Source: an uncultured Paraprevotella sp. (GTDB lineage: Bacteria > Bacteroidota > Bacteroidia > Bacteroidales > Bacteroidaceae). Taken from it: DNA of 64,000 nucleotides. A program made the translations under genes and the position numbers. Location of the stretch: contig CALUIS010000005.1 in the NCBI GenBank assembly GCA_944320765.1, positions 1 to 64,000 of the forward strand, read 5' to 3'. The first letter of the stretch is position 1; each line of letters starts with the position of its first letter. Below, piece by piece: positions 29,278 through 37,863 of this stretch. The notes under the pieces are model-generated. The model saw only the letters and a program-made list of their open reading frames with translations. It did no database searches and was not told the DNA's origin.

Positions 29278-29546
29278 AGTGTCATTCCGAAGACAAACAA
29301 ATATATGTAATAGGACAATATGTCACAAGTTCCTGTTGCCCCTCTTCCTTTCCTAAGCTTATTGAAAAGCCTGTGATTTAGTGCCTTAATATAAAACGTA
29401 CCACTGGATTCCATTCTCCATCGCATACTTGCAAAACATGCAAACACCTTTTGCCCTCGCAGGCCGTCCCCTCCATTCGTTCCCGACACCGTTTCCGCCA
29501 CCCACTGAAGTTGCCATTTTATCTTTAAAATTTGTATAAAAGACAT

Positions 29547-29575
29547 TTTGCTTTCCAAAATTCTTTGTACTTTTA
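29547..29575 (+). promoter_or_regulatory. Possible promoter of the RND efflux operon
   Basis: TTTG (29547-29550), 17-base spacer, TACTTTTA (29568-29575), a one-base mismatch to TAnnTTTG. It stands 43 bases before the adaptor gene. Weak. Confidence 0.3.
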
Positions 29576-29618
29576 TGCCCGTACTATAAAAAAGCGAAAT
29601 ACTTAATCAAGGATACGG

Positions 29619-30701
29619 ATGAACAAGAAAGTGAAATGGGGCTTGGTCGCCTTTATAGCATGTGGGCTGATTGGGTGGGGGATTTATTCCCAGTTGCCTA
29701 AATTGAACGCTGATTTGGAACAGGCCGAAGATGCCAAAAAGGAAGTGGGAGAGAAGAAAAACGTGCTGAATGTCAACGCGCAGGTCATCAAGACCGGGAA
29801 GCTGACGGATGAAATCATGGTGACGGGCAATCTGCTTCCGGATGAAGAGGTGGACCTTTCATTTGAGACCTCAGGACAGGTGGTGGAGATTAATTTCAAG
29901 GAAGGAAGCCACGTAAAGCAGGGACAGTTGCTGGCCAAGGTGAATGACCGGAAGCTGCAGGCCGAACTGAAGCGGCTGGAATCCCAACTGAAGCTGGCCA
30001 ACGACCGGGTGTACCGCCAACGGACGCTGTTGCAGCACGACGCGGTCAGCCAGGAGGCTTACGAGCAGGTGCGGACGGAACTGGCCACATTGCAGGCCGA
30101 AATCGATATCGTGAAGGCCGAGATTGAGCTGACGGAACTTCGTGCGCCTTTCGACGGCATCATCGGTCTGCGGCAGATCAGCGTGGGAGCTTATGCCTCT
30201 CCCACGACGGTTGTGAGCAAGTTGACCCGTATCGTTCCGCTGAAGGTGGAGTTTTCCGTGCCTGAACGGTATGTGAACGAGGTGAATCCGGGTACCGCGC
30301 TGACTTTCACCATCGACGGATCTTTACAGAATTTTCCGGCCAAGGTCTATGCCAAGGAGTCGGCCATCGACCCGAACACGCATACGTTGACCGTGCGTGC
30401 GCTGTACGACAACCCCAACGGGCGTCTTACGGCCGGACGTTATGCCAGCATCAACTTGAAAAAGCAGGAAATCCAGGATGCCATTGCCATCCCTTCCGAG
30501 GCCATCGTGCCCGAGATGGGAAAGGACAAGGTGTTCTTGTATAAGTCCGGAAAGGCGCAACCTGTGGATGTCACTGTCGGCCTGCGTACCGAAGACCGGG
30601 TGCAGGTCTTGAGGGGGCTGAACGTGGGCGACACGCTGATTACTTCCGGCACCCTGCAGCTCCGTACGGGACTTTCCGTCGTTCTCGACCATATAGACTA
30701 A
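29619..30701 (+). CDS. RND efflux periplasmic adaptor (membrane-fusion protein)
   Basis: A 360-residue HlyD/AcrA-type adaptor joining the inner-membrane pump to the outer-membrane channel. It has an N-terminal helix (WGLVAFIACGLIGWGIYS), a lipoyl/barrel-sandwich part (LSFETSGQVVEINFKEGSHVKQG), a coiled-coil hairpin (about residues 108-155), the returning lipoyl half (LRAPFDGIIGLRQISVG) and beta-barrel/MP domains. No lipobox is seen, so it is held by the N-terminal helix. First gene of a complete adaptor-pump-channel operon; no regulator gene is adjacent. Confidence 0.92.
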   Translation: MNKKVKWGLVAFIACGLIGWGIYSQLPKLNADLEQAEDAKKEVGEKKNVLNVNAQVIKTGKLTDEIMVTGNLLPDEEVDLSFETSGQVVEINFKEGSHVKQGQLLAKVNDRKLQAELKRLESQLKLANDRVYRQRTLLQHDAVSQEAYEQVRTELATLQAEIDIVKAEIELTELRAPFDGIIGLRQISVGAYASPTTVVSKLTRIVPLKVEFSVPERYVNEVNPGTALTFTIDGSLQNFPAKVYAKESAIDPNTHTLTVRALYDNPNGRLTAGRYASINLKKQEIQDAIAIPSEAIVPEMGKDKVFLYKSGKAQPVDVTVGLRTEDRVQVLRGLNVGDTLITSGTLQLRTGLSVVLDHID

Positions 30702-30720
30702 GCATGGAGGAGGGACGAAT

Positions 30721-33700
30721 ATGAATATATCAGAATTGAGTATACGCCGGCCGGTGCTTGCCACGGTGATGACCGTGATCATCCTGATGTTCGGTATGAT
30801 CGGTTATCTGTACCTTGGCGTACGCGAATATCCTTCCGTGGACAATCCGATTATCTCCGTATCCTGTTCCTATGCCGGTGCGAATGCGGATGTGATAGAG
30901 AACCAGATAACGGAGCCGTTGGAGCAGAACATCAACGGCATTCCCGGCATCCGCTCGCTGACCAGCGTCAGCTCGCAGGGAAGCAGCCGCATCACGGTAG
31001 AGTTTGAACTCTCGGTTGATTTGGAGACTGCGGCCAACGACGTGCGCGACAAAGTGTCACGGGCGCAACGCTACCTTCCGCGCGACTGCGACCCGCCCAC
31101 GGTGTCCAAGGCCGACGCCGATGCCTCGCCCATCCTGATGGTGGCATTGCAGAGCGAGAAGCGTTCCCTGCTGGAGTTGAGCGAGATTGCCGACCTGACG
31201 GTAAAGGAGCAGCTGCAGACCATCTCGGACGTGAGCAGCGTGTCCATCTGGGGCGAGAAGAAATATGCCATGCGCTTGTGGCTCGACCCCATCAAGATGG
31301 CAGGCTACGGCATCACCCCGATGGACGTGAAGAACGCGGTGGACAATGAGAACGTGGAGCTTCCGTCGGGCAGCATCGAGGGAAACACCATCGAACTGAA
31401 CATCCGCACGATGGGCTTGATGGATACGGCCAAGATGTTTGACGATTTGATTATCAAGCACGAAGGCAACCAGATTATCCGTTTCAGTGACATCGGGCGT
31501 GCGGAACTTGGCGCGGCGGACATACAGAGCTACATGAAGATGAACGGTGTGCCGATGGTGGGCGTCGTGGTCATCCCGCAGCCGGGAGCCAACCACATCG
31601 ACATCGCGGATGCCGTGTACGAGCGCATGGAGCAGATGAAGAAAGACTTGCCAGATGACGTGAAATATAGCTACGGGTTCGACAACACGCAATTTATCCG
31701 TGCTTCCATCGACGAGGTGAAGCAGACCGTCTACGAGGCATTCGCACTGGTGATTGTGATTATCTTCCTGTTCTTGCGCGACTGGCGCGTCACGCTGGTG
31801 CCTTGTATCGTGATTCCGGTATCTCTTGTGGGCGCGTTCTTCATCATGTATGTGTTCGGGTTCTCCATTAATGTGTTGACGATGCTGGCCGTGGTGCTGG
31901 CGGTCGGACTGGTGGTGGACGACGCCATTGTGATGACGGAGAATATCTATATCCGCATCGAGCAAGGGATGGACCCGATGCGTGCCGGTATCGAAGGTTC
32001 CAAGGAAATCTTCTTCGCCATCATCTCCACCACGGTGACGTTGGTGGCCGTGTTCTTCCCCATCGTCTTCATGGAGGGCACCACCGGGCGTCTGTTCCGC
32101 GAGTTCAGTATGGTCATTTCCGGTGCCGTGTTGATTTCAGCCTTCGCCGCATTGACTTTCACGCCGATGCTGGCCACGAAGCTGTTGAAGCGGCAGGAGA
32201 AGAAAAACGCGTTCTACCGTATGACGGAACCGTTCTTCGAGGGGATGAACCGCTTGTACAGCCGTTCGTTGGCCGCGGTGTTGCGCCACCGGGTGTGGAC
32301 CATTCCTTTCATGGTGCTGATGGTGGGACTGGTGGTTTTCCTTTGGGGGCAGATACCGTCCGAGATGGCGCCGCTGGAGGACCGTTCGATGATTACCATC
32401 AACACCCGTGGGGCGGAAGGGGTCACATACGAATACTTGCGTGATTACACGGAGGATGTCAACTTGGTGGTGGATTCCGTCATCCCGGACGCGGAGGCGG
32501 TTACGGCCCGTGTGTCCAGCGGAAGCGGCAACATACAAATCCGCCTGAAGGACATGGCCGACCGCGACTACACCCAGATGGAGGCGGCAGAGAAGCTGTC
32601 GCAGGCCTTGAAGAAGAAGACCAAGGCGCGGTCCTTCGTGCAACAGCAGTCTTCTTTCGGCGGACGCCGGTCCAGTATGCCCATACAGTACGTGCTGCAA
32701 GCCACGAACATAGAGAAACTGGAGAAAGTCTTGCCGGTGTTCATGGAGAAAGTGTACGAGAATCCTGTGTTCCAGATGGCGGACGTGGACCTGAAGTTCA
32801 GCAGCCCTGAGCTCCGCATCCACATCAACCGCGACAAGGCCAACATCATGGGAGTGAGCACACGCGACCTGGCGGAGACCCTGCAATACGGATTGAGCGG
32901 GCAGCGCATGGGGTATTTCTACATGAACGGAAAACAGTATGAGATTTTGGGGGAAATCAACCGCCAGCAACGGAACAAGCCGGCAGACCTGAAAGCCATT
33001 TATCTGCGCAGCAGCGACGGGAAGATGATTCAGATGGACAACCTCATCGAGCTGGAGAGCAGCATCGCCCCGCCGAAACTTTACCGTTACAACCGTTTCG
33101 TTTCGGCCACGATTTCCGCAGGGCTTGCGGACGGCATGACCATCGGGCAGGGGCTTGACGAAATGGACAAGATAGCGGCAGAGGTGCTTGACGACACGTT
33201 CCGCACGTCATTGTCGGGCGATTCCAAGGATTTCCGCGAAAGCTCGTCCAGCCTGATGTTCGCTTTCGTGTTGGCCTTGGTGCTGATTTACCTGATTCTG
33301 GCGGCCCAGTTCGAGAGCTTCAAAGACCCGTTCGTCATCATGCTCACGGTGCCGCTGGCCATTACCGGTGCTTTGATATTCATGTATTTCAGTGACATCA
33401 CCATGAACGTGTTCAGCCAAATCGGCATTATCATGCTTATCGGCCTGGTGGCCAAGAACGGTATCCTGATCGTGGAGTTCGCCAACCTGAAGCAAGACTT
33501 GGGCGAAGATAAGGTCACGGCTGTGCAGGATGCGGCATTGCAGCGTCTGCGTCCCATCCTGATGACCAGCGCGGCCACCATCTTAGGCTTGATCCCGCTG
33601 GCTTTCGCTTCCGGAGAGGGGTGCAACCAGCGCATCGCCATGGGCGTGGCCGTGGTGGGCGGTATGCTGGTATCCACGTTCCTGACCATGTATGTCGTGC

Positions 33701-33762
33701 CGGCGGTATATACCTATATATCTACTAACCGAATCAGTAAAAAGAAGAAAAATGAGGAATAA
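30721..33762 (+). CDS. RND efflux pump, HAE-1/AcrB type
   Basis: A 1013-residue proton-driven multidrug pump. The N-terminus MNISELSIRRPVLATVM is typical of the inner-membrane trimer. In the fourth helix Asp400-Asp401 (GLVVDDAIVMTEN) and in the tenth Lys912 (GLVAKNGILIVEF) correspond to the AcrB proton-relay residues, so the pump should be active. The two large periplasmic loops lie at about residues 35-330 and 550-850. Drug specificity cannot be read. The 3' end overlaps tolC by 11 bases. Confidence 0.95.
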   Translation: MNISELSIRRPVLATVMTVIILMFGMIGYLYLGVREYPSVDNPIISVSCSYAGANADVIENQITEPLEQNINGIPGIRSLTSVSSQGSSRITVEFELSVDLETAANDVRDKVSRAQRYLPRDCDPPTVSKADADASPILMVALQSEKRSLLELSEIADLTVKEQLQTISDVSSVSIWGEKKYAMRLWLDPIKMAGYGITPMDVKNAVDNENVELPSGSIEGNTIELNIRTMGLMDTAKMFDDLIIKHEGNQIIRFSDIGRAELGAADIQSYMKMNGVPMVGVVVIPQPGANHIDIADAVYERMEQMKKDLPDDVKYSYGFDNTQFIRASIDEVKQTVYEAFALVIVIIFLFLRDWRVTLVPCIVIPVSLVGAFFIMYVFGFSINVLTMLAVVLAVGLVVDDAIVMTENIYIRIEQGMDPMRAGIEGSKEIFFAIISTTVTLVAVFFPIVFMEGTTGRLFREFSMVISGAVLISAFAALTFTPMLATKLLKRQEKKNAFYRMTEPFFEGMNRLYSRSLAAVLRHRVWTIPFMVLMVGLVVFLWGQIPSEMAPLEDRSMITINTRGAEGVTYEYLRDYTEDVNLVVDSVIPDAEAVTARVSSGSGNIQIRLKDMADRDYTQMEAAEKLSQALKKKTKARSFVQQQSSFGGRRSSMPIQYVLQATNIEKLEKVLPVFMEKVYENPVFQMADVDLKFSSPELRIHINRDKANIMGVSTRDLAETLQYGLSGQRMGYFYMNGKQYEILGEINRQQRNKPADLKAIYLRSSDGKMIQMDNLIELESSIAPPKLYRYNRFVSATISAGLADGMTIGQGLDEMDKIAAEVLDDTFRTSLSGDSKDFRESSSSLMFAFVLALVLIYLILAAQFESFKDPFVIMLTVPLAITGALIFMYFSDITMNVFSQIGIIMLIGLVAKNGILIVEFANLKQDLGEDKVTAVQDAALQRLRPILMTSAATILGLIPLAFASGEGCNQRIAMGVAVVGGMLVSTFLTMYVVPAVYTYISTNRISKKKKNEE

Positions 33763-35095
33763 GATATTGTGGCTCGCCTTGTGGTTCGGGGCGGGATTGG
33801 CCCAGGCACAGCCGGATTCGGCCCGTGTGCGGGGACATGTGACAAACCTGCAGGAGTGTCTGGCCAGAGGGCTGGAGCATAACTTCTCCATCAAGATGGT
33901 GAAGAACCAGCAAGAGGTGACGGCCAACAACGCGACTCCCGCCAATGCCGGGCTGCTCCCCACGGTGGACCTCAGCGCGTCGTATGGCGGAGATTGGGGG
34001 ACCACCCGGACGACTTCCCGTCCCTCCGGTGCGGTGGCCACCGAGCGGGGGGCCTTCGATGGCACGCTGAACGCAGGCGTGGACCTGAACTGGACCGTTT
34101 TTGACGGTTTCAGCGTGTGGACCAATTACAAGCAGCTCAAGCTCCTGAAAGAGCAGGGAGAGTTGCAGACCCGTATCGCCATAGAGGATTATGTGGCTTC
34201 GCTCACGGCGGAGTATTACAATTACATTCAGGAGAATATCCGCCTGAAGAACTTCCGCTATGCCATGTCGCTGTCCCGGGAACGTATGCGTATTGTGGAA
34301 GTGCGTTACCATATCGGTAACTTTTCACGTTTGGACTATCTGCAGGCCAAGGTGGACTTCAATGCCGACAGTGCGCAATACATGAAACAGCGGGAAGTGC
34401 TGAACACTTCGCGTATCCGTCTGAACGAGTTGATGGCCAACGAGAATGTGGCCGAATGGGTCGGCATCCGGGACACGGCCATCGACGTGAATCCGGACCT
34501 CCGCTACGGCGAGCTGTGGCAGGCCACGCTGGCCGCGAACGCCTCGTTGCTCGTGGCGGGAAAGAACACGGAAGTGGTGCGGGCAGACTACAAGAAAGTC
34601 ATGTCGCGGGATTATCCTTATGTCCGCCTGAACGCCGGATACGGTTATACGTTGAATCATTATGAGCTGTCGTCCACGCGGAAACGGGACAATTGGGGGC
34701 TGAATGCCGGCATTACGGTGGGATTCAACCTTTTCGACGGGAAACGCCGGATGCAGAAGCGGAACGCGGAGCTGGCCATCGAGTATGCCGAGCTGGAACG
34801 CGAGGAACTGAAGCTCTCGCTGAAGGCCGACTTGAGCGATTTGTGGCAGGCCTACCGGAACAACTGGCAGATCGTACTGATGGAGCGGCAGAACCTTGTG
34901 GCGGCGGAGGAGAACTATGAATATGCCAACCTGCGCTACATGAAAGGCGATCTCTCGGGCTTCGAGATGCGCGAGGCGCAGCAAAGCCTGCTGGATGCGG
35001 AAGAGCGTCTGCTCGTGGCCGAGTACGACACGAAGATGTGCGAGATTTCCCTGCTCCAGCTCAGCGGGAAGGTCTTGAGTTACCTGGAAGAATAA
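33752..35095 (+). CDS. TolC-type outer-membrane efflux channel
   Basis: A 447-residue outer-membrane factor: signal peptide (MRNKILWLALWFGAGLAQA), then two long helical repeats of the OEP family (LQECLARGLEHNFSIKMVKNQ, GFSVWTNYKQLKLLKEQGE, and the second copy around YAELEREELKLSLKADLSDLW). It forms the exit duct of the tripartite pump. I use the ATG at 33752, inside the end of the pump gene, since the ORF extension to 33692 lacks a signal peptide. A strong terminator follows 26 bases later. Confidence 0.92.
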   Translation: MRNKILWLALWFGAGLAQAQPDSARVRGHVTNLQECLARGLEHNFSIKMVKNQQEVTANNATPANAGLLPTVDLSASYGGDWGTTRTTSRPSGAVATERGAFDGTLNAGVDLNWTVFDGFSVWTNYKQLKLLKEQGELQTRIAIEDYVASLTAEYYNYIQENIRLKNFRYAMSLSRERMRIVEVRYHIGNFSRLDYLQAKVDFNADSAQYMKQREVLNTSRIRLNELMANENVAEWVGIRDTAIDVNPDLRYGELWQATLAANASLLVAGKNTEVVRADYKKVMSRDYPYVRLNAGYGYTLNHYELSSTRKRDNWGLNAGITVGFNLFDGKRRMQKRNAELAIEYAELEREELKLSLKADLSDLWQAYRNNWQIVLMERQNLVAAEENYEYANLRYMKGDLSGFEMREAQQSLLDAEERLLVAEYDTKMCEISLLQLSGKVLSYLEE

Positions 35096-35121
35096 CGTTT
35101 TAATCCCATGGAAATGATGTT

Positions 35122-35164
35122 GCACGCATGTATGCGCAAAAACCGCATACATGCGTGCTTTTTT
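35122..35164 (+). terminator. Intrinsic terminator of the RND operon
   Basis: Perfect 15-base-pair stem GCACGCATGTATGCG/CGCATACATGCGTGC with a seven-base loop and six Ts. Confidence 0.95.
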
Positions 35165-35195
35165 GTTCGCCTTGCGCCGTGCCTGCCGGCTTTTG

Positions 35196-36041
35196 CTATC
35201 CTCTGGCGCGGATGATGCAGTCGGCCGGCGCCTTGATGTTCTCGTCAAGGGTGACGGAGCCGATGGTGTCCGCTTCGATAAGTCCCGATGTGGGGTTCTT
35301 GATGTTCGTGATGCTTCCGCGGATGTCCGCTTTCAGCGTGGAATATTCAAAGGCGCGGTCGCAGGCCGGGTCGAAGGTGCAGTTTTCCAATATCAGGTCG
35401 TGTGCGTAGCAGAGGGGCTGCTCGCCGGAGATGTGGCAGTTGACGAGGCGCAGGTTGCGGGAATGCCAACCGAGGTACTCGCCGTTCAGCTCGGAGTCGT
35501 AGATGGTGACGTTCTCCACTTCCCAGAACGCGTCTTTGGTCGTGATTTTGGCGTTGTGGATTTCCACGTCCTTCACGTATTGGAACACGTACTTGCTGTC
35601 GCTTTCCAGTCCGTCCACGTAGATGTCGTTGCTGAACATGAACGGATAGGTACCGTCATGCAGTTTCAGGTTCTTGATGCGGATATGGTTGCATCTCCAG
35701 AACACTTCGTCGGCGTCGTTCATTTGCACGTTCTCTATGTCTATCTCGTCCATCTCGCGGAACATCTTGGGGGCGTCGATGACGGTGTCTTTCATTTTCA
35801 GATGGTCGGAATACCACAAGGCCGAGCGGCCTCCCACGTCGAAATAACAGCGTTCGATGGTGAAGCCGTGAACGTGCCAAAACGGGTAGTTCCCTTCAAA
35901 GCGGCAGTCCGTGGCCACGATGTTGCTGCATTCCTTGATGGCGGATTCCCCGGTCCGGATGGTCACGTGGTCCAGATGGAGGTCGTGTGAGGCGAACAAG
36001 GGGCGTTCGCCGCCGAATTCTTTGTCTTTGATTACTTGCAT
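35196..36041 (-). CDS. DUF3737 family protein (right-handed beta-helix)
   Basis: A 281-residue soluble protein without a signal peptide. It is built of short repeated strands of about 20 residues (DHVTIRTGESAIKECSNI, NIVATDCRFEGNYPFWHV, IRIKNLKLHDGTYPFM), the pattern of a parallel beta-helix and of the DUF3737 family. No catalytic motif is recognisable, and family function is not established. The start at 36041 (MQVIKDKEF) fits the family N-terminus and the -7 box at 36075-36082. It stands alone between a terminator and a repeat element. Confidence 0.75.
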   Translation of the reverse strand: MQVIKDKEFGGERPLFASHDLHLDHVTIRTGESAIKECSNIVATDCRFEGNYPFWHVHGFTIERCYFDVGGRSALWYSDHLKMKDTVIDAPKMFREMDEIDIENVQMNDADEVFWRCNHIRIKNLKLHDGTYPFMFSNDIYVDGLESDSKYVFQYVKDVEIHNAKITTKDAFWEVENVTIYDSELNGEYLGWHSRNLRLVNCHISGEQPLCYAHDLILENCTFDPACDRAFEYSTLKADIRGSITNIKNPTSGLIEADTIGSVTLDENIKAPADCIIRARG

Positions 36042-36074
36042 GGTGATATGAGGTAATATGGTTTGTTCCTGTTG

Positions 36075-36082
36075 CAAAATTA
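36075..36082 (-). promoter_or_regulatory. -7 box (TAATTTTG) of the DUF3737 gene
   Basis: Minus-strand TAATTTTG 33 bases before the ATG at 36041. It excludes the longer ORF start at 36077. The rest of the 36042-36400 gap holds a G8 run and repeat copy 2. Confidence 0.5.
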
Positions 36083-36250
36083 CATCTTCTTTGGGGTTCG
36101 CCGTGTAGACGGATTACGGTTGCTTTGACCCGGATTACGGAAGAACCAGCAAAAACAGTGCCAAAAAGCGCGTGGCGGAATGTTTTTTTGTAGTTTGGCA
36201 CGGGGATGGTGGAGGGTGAATGAGAAAGCAAAGGGGGGGGAGATTGAACT

Positions 36251-36380
36251 GTTCCGCCTGAAAGGGGAGCTGGCCTGAAAGGCCTGAGGGGTTTCACGCC
36301 CACGGAAACATTTAATAAATATGTCCCGTGCATGTGAAACCCCTCAGTCGCTTCGCGACAGCTCCCTTTTCAGGCGGAGC
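36251..36380. repeat. Head-to-head intergenic repeat, copy 2 (two units)
   Basis: Same family as 14766-14896 and nearly the same length (130 bases). Left unit hairpin is GCCTGAAAGGC, right unit hairpin TCGCGAAGCGA (read outward-in); the arms match copy 1 with one or two substitutions. The centre carries CACGG...CCGTG and ACAT...ATGT pairings around an A/T-rich loop. It lies between the starts of DUF3737 and the end of the DUF5723 gene. Confidence 0.85.
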
Positions 36381-36400
36381 AGTTTTTGGTTACCCTTTCG

Positions 36401-37837
36401 TCAGAGCGACTTGACGCTGCCGAAGGGGAAGTTGATACCGATGCTGAGGTTCATGTTCGCATTCCCGACGGGCAGGAACTGCGGCGTGACCTTGAAGAAC
36501 TGGTGGTTGCTACCCAGGAAAAGGTTGAAGCCTCTGGTGTGGTAGTTGAGAATCCATCCGAAAGAGTGTCCGAAGGAAGACACGGCGTAGCTGATGGAAG
36601 CGTCGAAGCACTTCACCGGGGCCACGTTGGCCGAGAAGCGGCCTTCCGACCAGGAGTAGCGGCCGTTGATGCGGGTGGATTCCAGGAAACCGAACTTCAG
36701 TTTGTCGTAATACGGGAAAGTGTAGAGCGCACCGATGTTCAGTGTCGCACCCAAGGCCCGTGCATGTTTGCCCTTGCCGGAAGCTTTCATCTGGAACAAA
36801 TCCTCCAAGTCATCTTCCAGGTTGTCAATCTGGTCTTCGATGGAAGGCTGTTGCGGTGTGGCGTCGTCGGAGTCGAACGGAACGTTCTGGAAACCGTTGA
36901 ATTCCCACGGTTCTGCGGCCATGGTGGCTTTCGTGGCGTTCTTGTAGCTGATCCAGCCCAAGTCGAGGAGGGCGAGGGAGACTTCCAGGTCCTCACGTAC
37001 CTTATAGGTGGCGCCGAGGTCGAAAGCCATGCCGAATCCGCCGATGACGTCGCCCGTCTCGATGTTGTCGAAGTCAAGCTCTTCCTCTTGTTCAACTTGC
37101 CCTTGTTCGTTGGTCCTTTCCTTGAGCTTGGTCGGAATGTCCACGATGCCTCCGGATGAGAATTCCCCATCGCCGGACACGGCCCATTTTTCATCGGACA
37201 GCACCAGCTTCATGTCGTTCACGTGGAAGTCGGCGTTGTAGATGCCCAGCAGGAACTTCACTTTGGCGCCGACCGTCAGGCCATCCATGATTTTGCGGGA
37301 GTGCCCGAGGGCGATTTCGGCATAGTTGTTGGTGAACATGCCCATGTCCTTCAGGTTGTATTCCGTGGCGCCGTTCATGCCTACCTTGGCGAACTCGAAC
37401 AGGTCCTTGGGCAGGTTCATGCGTGTGCCGCTCTTGATGGAGAGGTCGAAGGTGTTGAAGCCGCCCCATTTATGGAATCCGAAGGACAGGAGCGTCATGT
37501 CGAAGTCCAGGTTCATGCGGTTGCGGTTCTTCAGTCCGCCGAGGAAGTCGTTGGCATCCACGGCATCGTTGAGGAACGTGGTGAGGCTTCCGTCCGGCAG
37601 CTTGTGGATGAAGTCTTTCACGCCCACTGTGGATTGCAGCCCTATGTTGAAATTACCCAGTCCGAGCAATGGCATACTGACGTAGTTGCGCTCGTTCGCA
37701 AAGGCCGGGTTCATGTGGTGGCGGTAGGTGTAGCCTTCGGTGAAATAGGCCGACCGCAAGGTGTTCTGCGCCATGGAGGCCGTGGGGGCAGCCAACGCGA
37801 GGAGGAGGGCTGCGGCTATCTTGTTTCTCTTGTTCAT
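36401..37837 (-). CDS. DUF5723 family outer-membrane protein
   Basis: A 478-residue exported protein with a signal peptide (ending ASMAQ) and a porin-like strand pattern throughout (GGFNTFDLSIKSGTRMNLP, NNYAEIALGHSRKIMDGLTVGAKVKFLLG, GLGMAFDLGATYKV-like), as in DUF5723, a Bacteroidetes barrel family of unknown function. An acidic insertion with Asp/Glu runs lies near residues 320-340. It is the second gene of a pair, 26 bases after a large lipoprotein, and the two are probably made together for the outer membrane. Confidence 0.75.
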   Translation of the reverse strand: MNKRNKIAAALLLALAAPTASMAQNTLRSAYFTEGYTYRHHMNPAFANERNYVSMPLLGLGNFNIGLQSTVGVKDFIHKLPDGSLTTFLNDAVDANDFLGGLKNRNRMNLDFDMTLLSFGFHKWGGFNTFDLSIKSGTRMNLPKDLFEFAKVGMNGATEYNLKDMGMFTNNYAEIALGHSRKIMDGLTVGAKVKFLLGIYNADFHVNDMKLVLSDEKWAVSGDGEFSSGGIVDIPTKLKERTNEQGQVEQEEELDFDNIETGDVIGGFGMAFDLGATYKVREDLEVSLALLDLGWISYKNATKATMAAEPWEFNGFQNVPFDSDDATPQQPSIEDQIDNLEDDLEDLFQMKASGKGKHARALGATLNIGALYTFPYYDKLKFGFLESTRINGRYSWSEGRFSANVAPVKCFDASISYAVSSFGHSFGWILNYHTRGFNLFLGSNHQFFKVTPQFLPVGNANMNLSIGINFPFGSVKSL

Positions 37838-37863
37838 GATGTTTCTTGCTTTTTAAAGTTCGT

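Noticed and set aside
29123..29618. Possible integration site at tRNA-Asp
   Set aside because: The 3' end of the tRNA is not repeated downstream, and there is no integrase gene; a normal terminator follows the tRNA.
36200..36220. Sigma-54-like TTTGGCACGG at 36205
   Set aside because: The -24 part fits, but the -12 position reads TGGT where TTGC is expected, and no gene starts after it in that direction.
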